Shown: one piece after another, positions 1 to 8,297 of the stretch
How the letters are laid out: the number at the start of each line of letters is the position of its first letter
Numbering within the stretch: position 1 is the stretch's first letter
Origin: Leptospira terpstrae serovar Hualin str. LT 11-33 = ATCC 700639
GTDB taxonomy: Bacteria > Spirochaetota > Leptospiria > Leptospirales > Leptospiraceae
Reading direction: 5' to 3'
DNA: 64,000 nt
NCBI RefSeq assembly: GCF_000332495.1
Contig: NZ_AOGW02000010.1
Span: forward strand, 1-64,000
Notes under the pieces: model-generated
Seen by the model: only the letters and a program-made list of their open reading frames with translations
The model's database searches: none
Told to the model about the DNA's origin: nothing
Program-made: the position numbers and the translations under genes

Positions 1-180
1 TTTTTTAGACGCACACACGATTTTTAAATATGAATATTCGTATGGAATGAAGTCGAATTTCATGGCCTTAAAACCGAATTCAGTTTTTGAACTAGGTTTG
101 TTTTCGATTTTAATATCCTCAGCATTAATTTGAAATGCTAAAAGAATAAGAATTAAAATAACTATTAATTTTCTTTTCAT
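1..180 (-). CDS. Putative secreted protein, C-terminus beyond window (cassette 0)
   Basis: The frame opens at ATG 178-180 and stays open to the window edge, so about 60 residues are visible. It begins MKRKLIVILILILLAFQINA, a short basic start followed by a hydrophobic stretch, as in a signal peptide cleaved after Ala. The remaining residues match no family I know. An AAAAGG-like run lies just upstream of the start. The gene sits left of the first complete attC-like repeat and is the cassette whose own attC is outside the window. Confidence 0.55.
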   Translation of the reverse strand, partial: MKRKLIVILILILLAFQINAEDIKIENKPSSKTEFGFKAMKFDFIPYEYSYLKIVCASKK

Positions 181-213
181 ATTTCCTTTTAAAATATTTT
201 TACACCATTACGT

Positions 214-373
214 ATAACGAACTAGCCTTAACGACGTAGGCTGACCATGAGTCCCGGTAACGGGACGTTAGGGACTGGCACGTAGTTTGCGAATGCAAAC
301 GAGTGACAGAAAGCCTATGTGTCGCAGACCGAGCGAGGCCTTGTGCCGAAGCGAAGCGTTAAGGCGCTGTTAT
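214..373 (-). repeat. attC-like repeat 1
   Basis: Core runs from ATAAC to GTTAT. It is the GTAGGCT subfamily: outer stem CCTTAAC/GTTAAGG, next stem GTAGGCT/AGCCTAT, then hairpins GTCCC/GGGAC and GTTTGC/GCAAAC, then a short hairpin GGC/GCC. Unlike repeats 4-6, its outer stem changes on both sides together. Confidence 0.85.
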
Positions 374-387
374 GCGATCGGTCTCGT

Positions 388-1176
388 TTACTTAGGTAGT
401 CTGTAAAAATCAATTTTATCTGTTTTAATTAGAGATTTATTTTCTGATGATTCAGCGAAAGGAGAAGAAGTTATTTCTTTAATTTTATATTCTATATTTT
501 GAACAGGATTTAAGTCTTCAAAAGCATTATATCCATCTACAAGTTCATACTCCGAGCCGCAAGATCCTGCCGAAGGGATTAGTTTTCCCCCATTGATGAC
601 AAGTTTTTTAGAGAGATTTATGAATAAAGTATCATTTTCAATTCTCCAAGTTCCAAAAGAAGATAGAAGTCTTTTTTGACAGTCCATTTCATCTTCATAA
701 ATTTGAACTAATCCATTTTCAAGAAAAGTATGCTTATTTACATATCCAGATGAAGAAACAGGTTGAGTGTCCCAATCGCCAATTAAGGTAATTTCCATAT
801 TTTTAAGATTATTCTTTTTCGGCTTATTTAAAAATTGCTTTATTAAAATAGAGCTTTCTGAATTTCGAATTAGATTAAGAATGATTTCATCAGTATTTGA
901 AAGGATTATTTTAATATCTTTCTTAGGTTTATACCAAGAATATTTTTCGAAGAAATTTTGTAGCTTTTTATCATTAAATGTTCTCCCGTGTCTAGCAAAA
1001 ACTGCATTTCGTAGCAAACGCAACTCATCAATTTTTTCGATAGACTGAATGTCTTCTTTAGAAATTTTTTTGTTATCGATAATGACATCTATGATTTTTT
1101 CAACTTTGTTTTTTAAAAAGCAACAATTGATTGTAAAAATTATCGAAATGATTAAATGTAATTTTTTATTTTCCAT
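388..1176 (-). CDS. YARHG-domain lipoprotein (cassette 1)
   Basis: 262 residues. The N-terminus is hydrophobic with a Cys pair near residues 18-19 (INCCF), which fits a loose spirochaetal lipobox, so an exported lipoprotein is likely. Residues about 52-83 contain LRNAVFARHGRTF followed by a Phe/Tyr/Trp-rich helix (FFEKYSWYKPK), the signature of the YARHG domain (PF13308), an extracellular domain of unknown function. The rest is not recognised. It is the only gene between repeats 1 and 2, its stop is 14 nt from the repeat core, and no clear ribosome binding site is seen. Confidence 0.75.
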   Translation of the reverse strand: MENKKLHLIISIIFTINCCFLKNKVEKIIDVIIDNKKISKEDIQSIEKIDELRLLRNAVFARHGRTFNDKKLQNFFEKYSWYKPKKDIKIILSNTDEIILNLIRNSESSILIKQFLNKPKKNNLKNMEITLIGDWDTQPVSSSGYVNKHTFLENGLVQIYEDEMDCQKRLLSSFGTWRIENDTLFINLSKKLVINGGKLIPSAGSCGSEYELVDGYNAFEDLNPVQNIEYKIKEITSSPFAESSENKSLIKTDKIDFYRLPK

Positions 1177-1210
1177 GATTTTTTCTTAATTTAAATTTCG
1201 AGACTGTCGC

Positions 1211-1369
1211 ATAACGAACTAGACTAACCGACGTAGGCTGGCCCTGAGTCCCGACGGGACGTTAGGGACTGGCCACGACACTTGCGAAGGCAAGGGGAGT
1301 GCCAGAAGCCTATGTGTCGCAGACCAAGCGAGGGCGAAGTCCCGAAGCGCAGCGGATAGTCGCTGTTAT
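1211..1369 (-). repeat. attC-like repeat 2
   Basis: GTAGGCT subfamily with GTCCC/GGGAC and CTTGC/GCAAG hairpins. The outer stem is GACTAACC facing GGATAGTC, with one A.A mismatch, and is therefore less perfect than in most repeats. The right-hand core GTTATATGCAG differs from the common GTTATGCG, and the change is mirrored at the far end of its cassette (TGCATATAAC). Confidence 0.85.
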
Positions 1370-1410
1370 ATGCAGTCGCAGAGTGTGAAAAGTATTTCAA
1401 AGATTAAGAT

Positions 1411-1971
1411 TTATTTTAAACTTCCGTTTACGAATTTTATCAATTCCTTTTCTTTTCTTTTAAAATCTTTAATTGAATATAAGTATAGATTAGGATATTT
1501 TGCATTTTCAATTGGAATTAAATATAATTCGCGAGGGAAGGCAGGATAATCTCCAATTCCTAGAGCAACATAGACATTGATATTATTATCTTTTCCATAT
1601 TTTAAATATCTGTTTATTTGATCTTGACGAGCCCATTCAACGCCTTCTTTTCCATTATCTACAGTAATCCAACTTCTGAATTTGCATTCAATTGCGAATA
1701 ATTTGTTAGATTTATTATGTTTGATAAGTAAGTCTGGATCTAAATTTCTTTCTACAGTAACATTAAATTCAACAAAATCAATATCCGAAGTCCAATCAAT
1801 TAAGCTGAATTCGCTATTATTAAAATCAAAAAGATCTACAATATATTTTTCAAATCTATGTCCTCTCCAAATCTGTTTTCTCTTATTGTCAGGAAACCAA
1901 ATGTAGAAAGTCTCTTTAACCTTATGAAGAATTTCTAAAATAGCGTGATAGATATTTAATATATTTTCCAT
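1411..1971 (-). CDS. PD-(D/E)XK nuclease-like protein (cassette 2)
   Basis: 186 residues, no signal peptide. A conserved-looking centre carries NLDPDLLIKH then, about 15 residues on, FAIECKFRS. Together these give the D...(E)xK arrangement of the PD-(D/E)XK fold used by restriction enzymes, Holliday resolvases and many phage-defence effectors. The upstream RGHRFEKYIVDLF helix fits the acidic first helix of that fold. The family assignment is by motif only and no specific restriction family is recognised. It is the sole gene of its cassette, so it would act alone or with host partners. GGAAAAAATTCGA precedes the ATG. Confidence 0.65.
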   Translation of the reverse strand: MENILNIYHAILEILHKVKETFYIWFPDNKRKQIWRGHRFEKYIVDLFDFNNSEFSLIDWTSDIDFVEFNVTVERNLDPDLLIKHNKSNKLFAIECKFRSWITVDNGKEGVEWARQDQINRYLKYGKDNNINVYVALGIGDYPAFPRELYLIPIENAKYPNLYLYSIKDFKRKEKELIKFVNGSLK

Positions 1972-2014
1972 TCGAATTTTTTCCGTTTTTAAATTAAATT
2001 TTCTGCGATTGCAT

Positions 2015-2174
2015 ATAACGAACTAGGCTAATCGACGTTCCTCGTAGCTGAGCCTGCAGCGCAGGCGTTAGCGTCGGCGCGTCTTCTTGCAGGGCAAGAA
2101 GCGTGACGGAGAGGAATGTGGCGCTGCCCAAGCGAGGCCGCAAGTGCCGAAGCGCAGCGATTCGCCGCTGTTAT
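2015..2174 (-). repeat. attC-like repeat 3
   Basis: TTCCTC subfamily: stem TTCCTC/GAGGAA, hairpins GCCTGC/GCAGGC and CTTCTTGC/GCAAGAAG, third hairpin GGCCGC.AAGTGCC. The outer stem GGCTAATC/GATTCGCC has one mismatch. Left core GCATATAAC mirrors the right core of repeat 2, across cassette 2. Confidence 0.85.
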
Positions 2175-2186
2175 GCGACGTGAAAT

Positions 2187-3011
2187 TTATATGTCAAAGA
2201 CGACATTAATATTCTTTTTATAGCATTCTATGCAGTTTGGTCTTGCTACAGAACTTTTATGTTTTTTTCCACAACTATGGCAGTAATTCATTTCTGACTT
2301 GAAAACCCTGTTCCTTTGCCAATTAAAATGACACTCCCTACATAACGGCTGCTGAAGTCTGTTTTCAATTGTTTTTTTACAAGAAATACAATTTGAGCTC
2401 TTATCCAAATAGAATTCAGCAATCCTATCAGGTATTACTGTATAGTTATTTGGTACAATATAGTTTTCAAGGTCATATATATGAATTGAGTTTGTTGTCA
2501 AGTGTTCAATTGGAATAACATAAGGATAAATATTCTTTGTCTTTTCGTAATATAACCCTATACAGATTAATACTCTTTGTTTAATATTTAATTCGAGTAA
2601 TCTGTTATATTGGCTTTGGGGAAGAATTTCGACTGTTCCTATTTTATTAATATTTTTTTCTAATAAGATTTCTTCTTCATGTGTTCTTTTTTTTGACTCA
2701 TGGATTTTTGTTAATTCATCTATGTTATTCTGAATTTTAGTGATATCTCGATATTTACATTCTATGTAAAATTCAATATTTAAGTCACGATTTCTAAATT
2801 TAAAGTCAGGTAGTAACGAATCTTCAACAAAGTCTTGTGAGTTTTGTTTGTAATTGTGAGTTTTATGTAATAAATCATAAACTTCCTTTGGAAATAAAAC
2901 TTCTCTAGCGAAATCCTCAAATTCTTCACCAGTAAGGAAAGACTTGGGTATATTTAATTTTGTTCTCGTAACTTTTCGTAAAATGTCTATTAATTCGTTA
3001 AATTCATTCAT
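2187..3011 (-). CDS. PD-(D/E)XK nuclease-like protein with C-terminal zinc ribbons (cassette 3)
   Basis: 274 residues. Residues about 60-115 read LLPDFKF ... FYIECKYRD, the D...ExK active-site arrangement of PD-(D/E)XK nucleases. The N-terminus has TGEEFEDFAREVLF, which fits the first helix. From about residue 208 there are two Cys clusters of the CxxC...CxxC type (CISC/CREC, then CHSC/CIEC), typical treble-clef or zinc-ribbon nucleic acid binding modules. A stand-alone DNA- or RNA-targeting nuclease is the best inference, and restriction of foreign DNA is possible. It is unrelated in length to the nuclease-like gene of the neighbouring cassette. Confidence 0.65.
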   Translation of the reverse strand: MNEFNELIDILRKVTRTKLNIPKSFLTGEEFEDFAREVLFPKEVYDLLHKTHNYKQNSQDFVEDSLLPDFKFRNRDLNIEFYIECKYRDITKIQNNIDELTKIHESKKRTHEEEILLEKNINKIGTVEILPQSQYNRLLELNIKQRVLICIGLYYEKTKNIYPYVIPIEHLTTNSIHIYDLENYIVPNNYTVIPDRIAEFYLDKSSNCISCKKTIENRLQQPLCRECHFNWQRNRVFKSEMNYCHSCGKKHKSSVARPNCIECYKKNINVVFDI

Positions 3012-3029
3012 AGATTTATTTCATGTCGC

Positions 3030-3187
3030 ATAACGAACTAGGGTAACCGACGTAGGCTGACCCTGAGCCTCGTAGAGGCGTTAGGGACTGGCACGGAGCT
3101 TGCGTATGCAAGCGAGTGACAGAAAGCCTATGTGCCGTAGGCCGAGCGAGGGCGAAGTCCCGAAGCGAAGTGGTTAGCTGCTGTTAT
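3030..3187 (-). repeat. attC-like repeat 4
   Basis: GTAGGCT subfamily; hairpins GCCTC/GAGGC and GCTTGC/GCAAGC; third hairpin GGGC/TCCC; outer stem GGTAACC facing GGTTAGC. Confidence 0.85.
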
Positions 3188-3217
3188 GCGTAGTGGCTTT
3201 TTAAATTGAAATTTCCT

Positions 3218-3463
3218 TCATAGAATCTTCAACCGATCCTCCGTAAGGTCGTTTTCCAGTTTTGTATGCAGCATAAAAAATATTAGATTTTCATTGTTTG
3301 GTTTTTGATTTGTTTCAGGATCTACAAAATCTTGATATAAGACAAGACCCAATAAAGAATATTCATAACATCTTTTTTCATGTTTTTCTTTTGATATTTC
3401 TATTTCGCAATTTAAAGTCATTAAAAAAGCAAAAAGTAGATATTTTGAATTAAAAGTATTCAT
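3218..3463 (-). CDS. Small putative lipoprotein (cassette 4, second gene)
   Basis: 81 residues. A hydrophobic N-terminus ends in FLMTLNC, a plausible spirochaetal lipobox with the lipidated Cys at residue 19. The mature part holds CYEYSLLGLVLYQDF, which resembles the short Leptospira lipoproteins that keep a second Cys near the start. Function unknown. It is downstream of the small membrane protein gene of the same cassette, separated by about 215 bp of AT-rich DNA with no recognisable feature. Confidence 0.5.
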   Translation of the reverse strand: MNTFNSKYLLFAFLMTLNCEIEISKEKHEKRCYEYSLLGLVLYQDFVDPETNQKPNNENLIFFMLHTKLENDLTEDRLKIL

Positions 3464-3679
3464 TTAATAAAAGTTTATTTGCTTGGTTCTCGAAATTTTT
3501 TTTAAAAAAGCAGATATTCCGAATTTTATTTTCATTAGAAAATACTAGACATTTAAATTTATATACAAATATTTTATTTACCAAATAATACTCTTTGAAC
3601 TATTCAATAATAAGATTTATCTTTCTAGATTCTTACAACATAAAATAGATTCGAAGATAATAAATGTAATATTATTCAT

Positions 3680-3886
3680 TCATTTGTAAAAATAGATACA
3701 ATAACCAAGAATAATTATTGAGACGGTTGAGATTAAGAAAAATATAAGGTTAATTTTGATATTGTCATTAGTCATATAATCGTTAATAGGTTTTTTCATC
3801 CCAGAAAATAACCAACGAAGAAATCCAATGATTCTGGCTATGCCTTCTAAAATATACTCTAACAATAAATCAATTAGTATATTCAT
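3680..3886 (-). CDS. Small membrane protein (cassette 4, first gene)
   Basis: 68 residues with an amphipathic or hydrophobic N-terminal segment (about 2-28) and a clear TM helix near the C-terminus (INLIFFLISTVSIIILGYCIYF). No family recognised. The ATG lies about 21 nt from the upstream attC core, the usual start position for genes in this array, which supports it as a real cassette gene. No ribosome binding site is obvious. Confidence 0.45.
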   Translation of the reverse strand: MNILIDLLLEYILEGIARIIGFLRWLFSGMKKPINDYMTNDNIKINLIFFLISTVSIIILGYCIYFYK

Positions 3887-3907
3887 TTTAATATTAAGCC
3901 ATTACGC

Positions 3908-4065
3908 ATAACGAACTAGGCTAACCGACGTAGGCTGACCCTGAGTCCCAACGGGACGTTAGGGACTGGCACGTAGTTTGCGGATGCAAACGAGTGACAG
4001 AAAGCCTATGTGCCGTAGGCCGAGCGAGGGCGAAGTCCCGAAGCGAAGTGGTTAGCTGCTGTTAT
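3908..4065 (-). repeat. attC-like repeat 5
   Basis: GTAGGCT subfamily; hairpins GTCCC/GGGAC and GTTTGC/GCAAAC; outer stem GCTAACC/GGTTAGC perfect. Right core is GTTATCTGCAG, mirrored by TGCAGATAAC at the far end of cassette 5. The 168 bp between this repeat and the next gene (4066-4233) hold nothing recognisable. Confidence 0.85.
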
Positions 4066-4233
4066 CTGCAGTGGCTATTTGTAAATATTCGGAGATATAA
4101 TTTATACATAAAACAAAGTTATTGTAAGTTCTAAGGAATATTTTGAAAAATATTACAATTCAAACTTATCGGAGATTTTTAGATAAATTTAAGATTTTCC
4201 CCATAAAGAAAAAATAAATTCAGATCATGTTGA

Positions 4234-4554
4234 TTAATTTTCTGAATTACTGGCAAAACCTTTTACAGAGATACATCTAACAATAATGAAAAATTCATCT
4301 GTAAATACAGCATTTTTAATTCCTTTTTTGTTTTGTACTTTTGATAAAGCATCTTCTATTGCCCAATCCATAGCAGGGAAAAAAGGTATTCCTAAGAAAC
4401 TACAACTTCTACCTTCGACGGGTATATCGTCATCGACTATAATTCTTTGATTAAGGTCAATAGTTTTGTAAGAACCCCAGCTCATGCAATTTAGAGAAAG
4501 AGTAGTTAAGAGAAGAATATATATTTTCAACATATGCAAGAGACCTTTATTCAT
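4234..4554 (-). CDS. TRL-like family lipoprotein (cassette 5, second gene)
   Basis: 106 residues. Signal sequence ending TTLSLNC gives a lipobox. The mature part has GRSCSFLGIPFF, then WAIEDALSKV, then GIKNAVFTDEFF. This order (Cys-containing beta strand, IE.AL helix, GI..A strand) is that of TRL-like lipoproteins, a family of unknown function common in Leptospira. The start overlaps the end of the upstream lipoprotein gene by 8 bp, so the two are translationally coupled inside one cassette. An internal ATG seven codons in is an alternative start. Confidence 0.6.
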   Translation of the reverse strand: MNKGLLHMLKIYILLLTTLSLNCMSWGSYKTIDLNQRIIVDDDIPVEGRSCSFLGIPFFPAMDWAIEDALSKVQNKKGIKNAVFTDEFFIIVRCISVKGFASNSEN

Positions 4555-4810
4555 AATAAATATTAACGCATGGAATAAGTAGTAAACCGCTAATTTCTAA
4601 ATCTATATTTTTAAAACTATTTTTACCTGTTGTTTGTTTAAAATCAACCAAAGCATTTTGGATTATTTGCGGATAAACATTGCAATGTTTGAATTTTTTT
4701 GTATTCACCTTGTTTTGAGGAGCATTGCTTAGTTCAATATAACCAATGTTTTTTGACATTGGTAGACATGAAGTTAATAATATAGTTGAGAGTAGGATTA
4801 GTTTTTTCAA
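4547..4810 (-). CDS. Small lipoprotein (cassette 5, first gene)
   Basis: 87 residues. It starts MKKLILLSTILLTSCLP, a standard lipoprotein signal with lipobox LTSC. The mature part is short, contains three further Cys residues and is not recognised. AGGAAC precedes the ATG by about 8 nt. It overlaps the following TRL-like lipoprotein gene by 8 bp. Confidence 0.6.
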   Translation of the reverse strand: MKKLILLSTILLTSCLPMSKNIGYIELSNAPQNKVNTKKFKHCNVYPQIIQNALVDFKQTTGKNSFKNIDLEISGLLLIPCVNIYYE

Positions 4811-4846
4811 TTTTTGTTCCTTTAATTTAAATTATAGCCATTGCAG

Positions 4847-5004
4847 ATAACGAACTAGGCTAACCGACGTAGGCTGACCCTGAGCCTCGTAGAGGCGTTA
4901 GGGACTGGCACGTAGTTTGCGGATGCAAACGAGTGACAGAAAGCCTATGTGCCGTAGGCCGAGCAAGGGCGAAGTCCCGAAGCGAAGTGGTTAGCTGCTG
5001 TTAT
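4847..5004 (-). repeat. attC-like repeat 6
   Basis: GTAGGCT subfamily; hairpins GCCTC/GAGGC and GTTTGC/GCAAAC; perfect outer stem. It differs from repeat 5 mainly in the first hairpin, where both arms changed together. Right core GTTATCTGAAG is mirrored by TTTCAGATAAC at the far end of cassette 6. Confidence 0.85.
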
Positions 5005-5043
5005 CTGAAGTGCGACATTCATTAAATGGATTTAAAACAGATT

Positions 5044-5997
5044 CTATTTAAATTGATATTTTCCGTTTAGAACCTTTTCTAACTCATCGTTTGTCGGTTT
5101 CATTTTTTTGATATCTTCCTCAGTTGGAAGAATTTTTGATTTTATATTTTCAGTTTCAATACCATTGCATGGATCACTTGGGTTTATATTTTGATTTTTG
5201 ATAGCATTGATCCATGTACAAGAGATTTTCATATACCCTAAAGCACTTGGATGGACGTAGTCAAAATAATCTTGTGGAAGGCCAAGAATAGGATGCATAT
5301 CAACTAAAGTTATTCTTGCTCTTAAAGAAGGCACTGTATTAATCCAGAATTTATCAATTAGCTGATTGTAATCTCTTATATTTGCACTTAGAGTATCATA
5401 ATTAGGTAATTGAGTAGTAGCAACAGGTGAAATACGAATTATTTTTGCTAGAAAAATTTGTGTTTTTGGATTATTTGTAAGTAGAGAATTTACAACTTTA
5501 AAGAGATCTATAGCGGCATTATTTGGAGATTTTCCTTGTATAATGTCGTTTGTACCAGAATGGACTAGTGTAATATCTGCGAAGCTTGGGTAGTTAGCAA
5601 TTTTAATAAGTTGGTCATTTCTCCATCCAGGATAACCATCGTGAGTTTGAGTATTAGTAATCCACTGTTGAGTATTTGAACCTCCACTTTGATAGCCTTC
5701 TGTAGCAAAAACGAAAGCTTTGTTTGTTATTGCAAATTCAGTCATCCAAACTCTATATCCACCAACAGCTTGATTAGGTGGCATGCATATAAACTGTTCG
5801 ATCGAATATACTGGACAGTATCCCCAGTCAGTAAAACCAAATCCATAGGTGATAGAATCTCCGAATGGTCGAATAAGAACTGGTTTTGTTAGGTCAACTG
5901 ATGTATCTTTAGCTTGAGTTTCTACATTTATAGCAAATAACAATGTAATTGTTAAAAAAATAAATTTGATTGATTTAGTAAGTTTCCTGAGTTTCAT
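5044..5997 (-). CDS. Secreted SGNH/GDSL-family hydrolase (cassette 6)
   Basis: 317 residues with a signal peptide of about 30 residues (cleavage near ETQA). Block I is FGDSITYG (Ser nucleophile about residue 48), block III is HSGTNDI, and block V is DYVHPSALGY, which supplies the Asp and His. Together these define an SGNH hydrolase, an esterase or lipase-like enzyme acting on acyl or acetyl esters. It acts outside the cytoplasm. A close paralogue occupies cassette 8. Substrate is unknown; carbohydrate deacetylation or lipid hydrolysis are both possible. Confidence 0.8.
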   Translation of the reverse strand: MKLRKLTKSIKFIFLTITLLFAINVETQAKDTSVDLTKPVLIRPFGDSITYGFGFTDWGYCPVYSIEQFICMPPNQAVGGYRVWMTEFAITNKAFVFATEGYQSGGSNTQQWITNTQTHDGYPGWRNDQLIKIANYPSFADITLVHSGTNDIIQGKSPNNAAIDLFKVVNSLLTNNPKTQIFLAKIIRISPVATTQLPNYDTLSANIRDYNQLIDKFWINTVPSLRARITLVDMHPILGLPQDYFDYVHPSALGYMKISCTWINAIKNQNINPSDPCNGIETENIKSKILPTEEDIKKMKPTNDELEKVLNGKYQFK

Positions 5998-6042
5998 TTT
6001 TGCCTTCTTATTTGTTTTAATATTTAATTTGTCGCATTTCAG

Positions 6043-6202
6043 ATAACGAACTAGGGGAGACGACGTTCCTCGTAGCTGAGCCTGCGAATGCAGGCGTTAG
6101 CGTCGGCGCGCTTCTTGCGATCGCAAGAAAGCGTGACGGAGAGGAATGTGGCGTAGCCCAAGCGAGGCCTTGTGCCGAAGCGCAGCGTTTCCTCGCTGTT
6201 AT
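6043..6202 (-). repeat. attC-like repeat 7
   Basis: TTCCTC subfamily; outer stem GGGGAGAC facing GTTTCCTC with two G.T pairs on the plus strand; hairpins GCCTGC/GCAGGC and CTTCTTGC/GCAAGAAAG; third hairpin GGCC.TTGT.GCC. Confidence 0.85.
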
Positions 6203-6222
6203 GCGAAGGCTATATTTATGCT

Positions 6223-6957
6223 TTATGGCAGTTTTTTTATGATCCAAAATATTGGTATTAGATAGCATGGTAACGTGTAATCCTTGTTTTCATAGCTGTC
6301 AATATTTTGGTTATAATATTTAGTTACTAAAAAATAATTGTAATATGAGGGGATAATGAACGACATGAAAATTAATAGAATTCCAAGCAAGGATATTATA
6401 GATTCTCCCCATTGAGCATTGCAGATATTTATTCTATAATTATTTTGAAATAATTTAGTTGAGTAAGCTAAACTTATAAATATTTCAATTATTAAAACTA
6501 TTCTTACAAGCGCCGCATAATAATTAGGCATCCAGTTTAGCTGATGTATTTTGACTTCGTCGTCATTATGTGCTTTTTTCGGAGAAAAACGTTCAGGGAA
6601 GATTTTTGGTATAGCTGTTGATCCTTGTAATTTTGAAAATTCTCTTATATTGGATACTATTAATTGGTCTCTTCTGAAACTTGCAGAGTAAGACGAGAGT
6701 AAACTAATAAAGGCTAATAGTATTAAGTTAGAAATGAAGTATACTGCCGCATAATCCAAAAATTGAATAGAAATTACTCCCTTTATAGTTCTTTCAAAAT
6801 TATTGGTTACATATCCAAAACCTAATAGAACTGGTGCAATAATCGCTAAGAATGAATAAACTGATGTCAGCTGTGTATTTTGATTAATGGCAAATTGTTC
6901 ATTGAATTTTAAAAGTATTTCTTTCCTTATTTCTTTTTTTAAAGTTTCTTCTTCCAT
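6223..6957 (-). CDS. Four-TM membrane protein (cassette 7)
   Basis: 244 residues from the ATG at 6957, chosen because AAAAAGGAAAA lies just upstream. The longer frame starting at 7113 is only translation of the neighbouring repeat. Four hydrophobic segments are seen: about 27-47, 60-90, 150-170 and 185-210. A charged loop of about 60 residues lies between the second and third segments and holds SASFRRDQLI. The layout resembles small membrane proteins of phage-defence and signalling systems (SLATT-like), but no family is firmly recognised. Confidence 0.6.
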   Translation of the reverse strand: MEEETLKKEIRKEILLKFNEQFAINQNTQLTSVYSFLAIIAPVLLGFGYVTNNFERTIKGVISIQFLDYAAVYFISNLILLAFISLLSSYSASFRRDQLIVSNIREFSKLQGSTAIPKIFPERFSPKKAHNDDEVKIHQLNWMPNYYAALVRIVLIIEIFISLAYSTKLFQNNYRINICNAQWGESIISLLGILLIFMSFIIPSYYNYFLVTKYYNQNIDSYENKDYTLPCYLIPIFWIIKKLP

Positions 6958-6995
6958 TTTTTTTTCCTTTTTGATTAAATTTATATAGCTTTCGC

Positions 6996-7154
6996 ATAAC
7001 GAACTAGGGGAGACGACGTTCCTCGTAGCTGAGCCTACGTAGTAGGCGTTAGCGTCGGCGCGCTTCTTGCGATCGCAAGAAAGCGTGACGGAGAGGAATG
7101 TGGCGCAGCCCAAGCGAGGCCTTGTGCCGAAGCGAAGCGTTTCCCCGTTGTTAT
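6996..7154 (-). repeat. attC-like repeat 8
   Basis: TTCCTC subfamily; outer stem GGGGAGAC/GTTTCCCC; first hairpin GCCTAC/GTAGGC, where both arms differ from repeat 7 together; second hairpin CTTCTTGC/GCAAGAAAG. Right core GTTATACGACG is mirrored by GTCGTATAAC across cassette 8. Confidence 0.85.
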
Positions 7155-7180
7155 ACGACGTTCGGAGTTAGAGAGGGGAG

Positions 7181-8083
7181 CTACAGTTCACCTTTTATTA
7201 GTTTTTCTATTTTATCTTTTGGCGATTTATAATCATTGTCACCAAAACCTTTAGAATTCATTTGTATTTTTAATTTTTCGAAATTTAATCCAGTACATGG
7301 TCCAGAAGGATTTGAATTATTTATTCCCGCCATCCAATTACATGCCATTTTGAAATAACCGAAAGCATTTGGATGAATACCATCAGGTGAGTAATCATTT
7401 TGATCATTTAAGAGATTAAACATATTTACTACCCTGACTCTAGCTTTTATAATTGGTGGTAGAGCGTTATATTTACTATCAATAAGACTATTGTATAATT
7501 GTATTTGGGAATTTAGATTTGAAAACTGTTGATTAATGGAGGAAATTTGAATTATTTTAGCAACAACGACAGTCGTATTTGTATTTGCTGCTAGAATATT
7601 ATTAATAATAATAAATAGGTTATTTGCAGCGGTTTCGTAAGATTTATTTTGTAGAATGTCATTTGTACCAGCATGTAATAATGTAAAGTTGGAAAAACTA
7701 GCGAAGGTTGAGATTTGAATTAGCTGGTCTGTTCGATAACCTGGATAACCATCATGAGTTTGAGTATTAGTTATCCATTGTAAATTATAGGATCCACCGC
7801 TTTGGTAACCTTCAGTAGTAAAATATAATCCTAAACCTTGAGTAGCAAGTAAAGTCAACCATCCTCTATATCCACCTCCAGCCAATGCAGGAGGCATACA
7901 AAGTTGTTGGTTAATTTGTGAAACGTAACAATTACCCCAATCAGAAAAACCAACACCATAAGTGATAGAATCACCGAAAGGTCGAATAAGAATGGGCTGT
8001 AACGATTGTGCAGTTAAACTAGTTAAGTTGGAATAGATGACTAGTAGACAGGCAAATAGGATTTTCTTAATATTTTGTTTCAT
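7181..8083 (-). CDS. Secreted SGNH/GDSL-family hydrolase, paralogue of the cassette 6 enzyme
   Basis: 300 residues, signal peptide ending near LTAQ. Catalytic blocks: FGDSITYGVGFSDWG (Ser), HAGTNDILQ, and SPDGIHPNAFGY (Asp/His). Long stretches such as ITNTQTHDGYPG and LIRPFGDSITYG are shared with the protein at 5044-5997, so the two are clear paralogues that have since diverged. An AGAGAAAAAT run precedes the ATG. It is the sole gene of its cassette and its substrate is unknown. Confidence 0.8.
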   Translation of the reverse strand: MKQNIKKILFACLLVIYSNLTSLTAQSLQPILIRPFGDSITYGVGFSDWGNCYVSQINQQLCMPPALAGGGYRGWLTLLATQGLGLYFTTEGYQSGGSYNLQWITNTQTHDGYPGYRTDQLIQISTFASFSNFTLLHAGTNDILQNKSYETAANNLFIIINNILAANTNTTVVVAKIIQISSINQQFSNLNSQIQLYNSLIDSKYNALPPIIKARVRVVNMFNLLNDQNDYSPDGIHPNAFGYFKMACNWMAGINNSNPSGPCTGLNFEKLKIQMNSKGFGDNDYKSPKDKIEKLIKGEL

Positions 8084-8123
8084 ATTTTTCTCTTTTATTA
8101 AAATTTATTCCGACGAATGTCGT

Positions 8124-8291
8124 ATAACGAACTAGCCTTACCGACGTTGTCCGTAGCTGAGCCTCCGATGGAGGCGTTAGCGTCGGCGCGTTTTCTTGCA
8201 AAGCAAGAAACGTGACGGAGGACAATGTGGCTTTAGCCCGAGCAAGGGTTTGCGGAGCAAATCCCGCAGCGTAGCGGTAAGGCGCTGTTAT
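8124..8291 (-). repeat. attC-like repeat 9
   Basis: Longest repeat. Stem TTGTCC/GGACAA replaces TTCCTC/GAGGAA of its relatives, a double-sided change. Hairpins are GCCTCC/GGAGGC and TTCTTGC/GCAAGAA. The third hairpin is extended to GGGTTTGC/GCAAATCCC, which accounts for the extra length. Confidence 0.85.
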
Positions 8292-8297
8292 GCGTAG

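Noticed and set aside
6017..6268. Reading frame on the minus strand across repeat 7
   Set aside because: Translation of repeat sequence. The frames at 9338-9541 and the N-terminal extensions to 7113 and 10642 are of the same kind.
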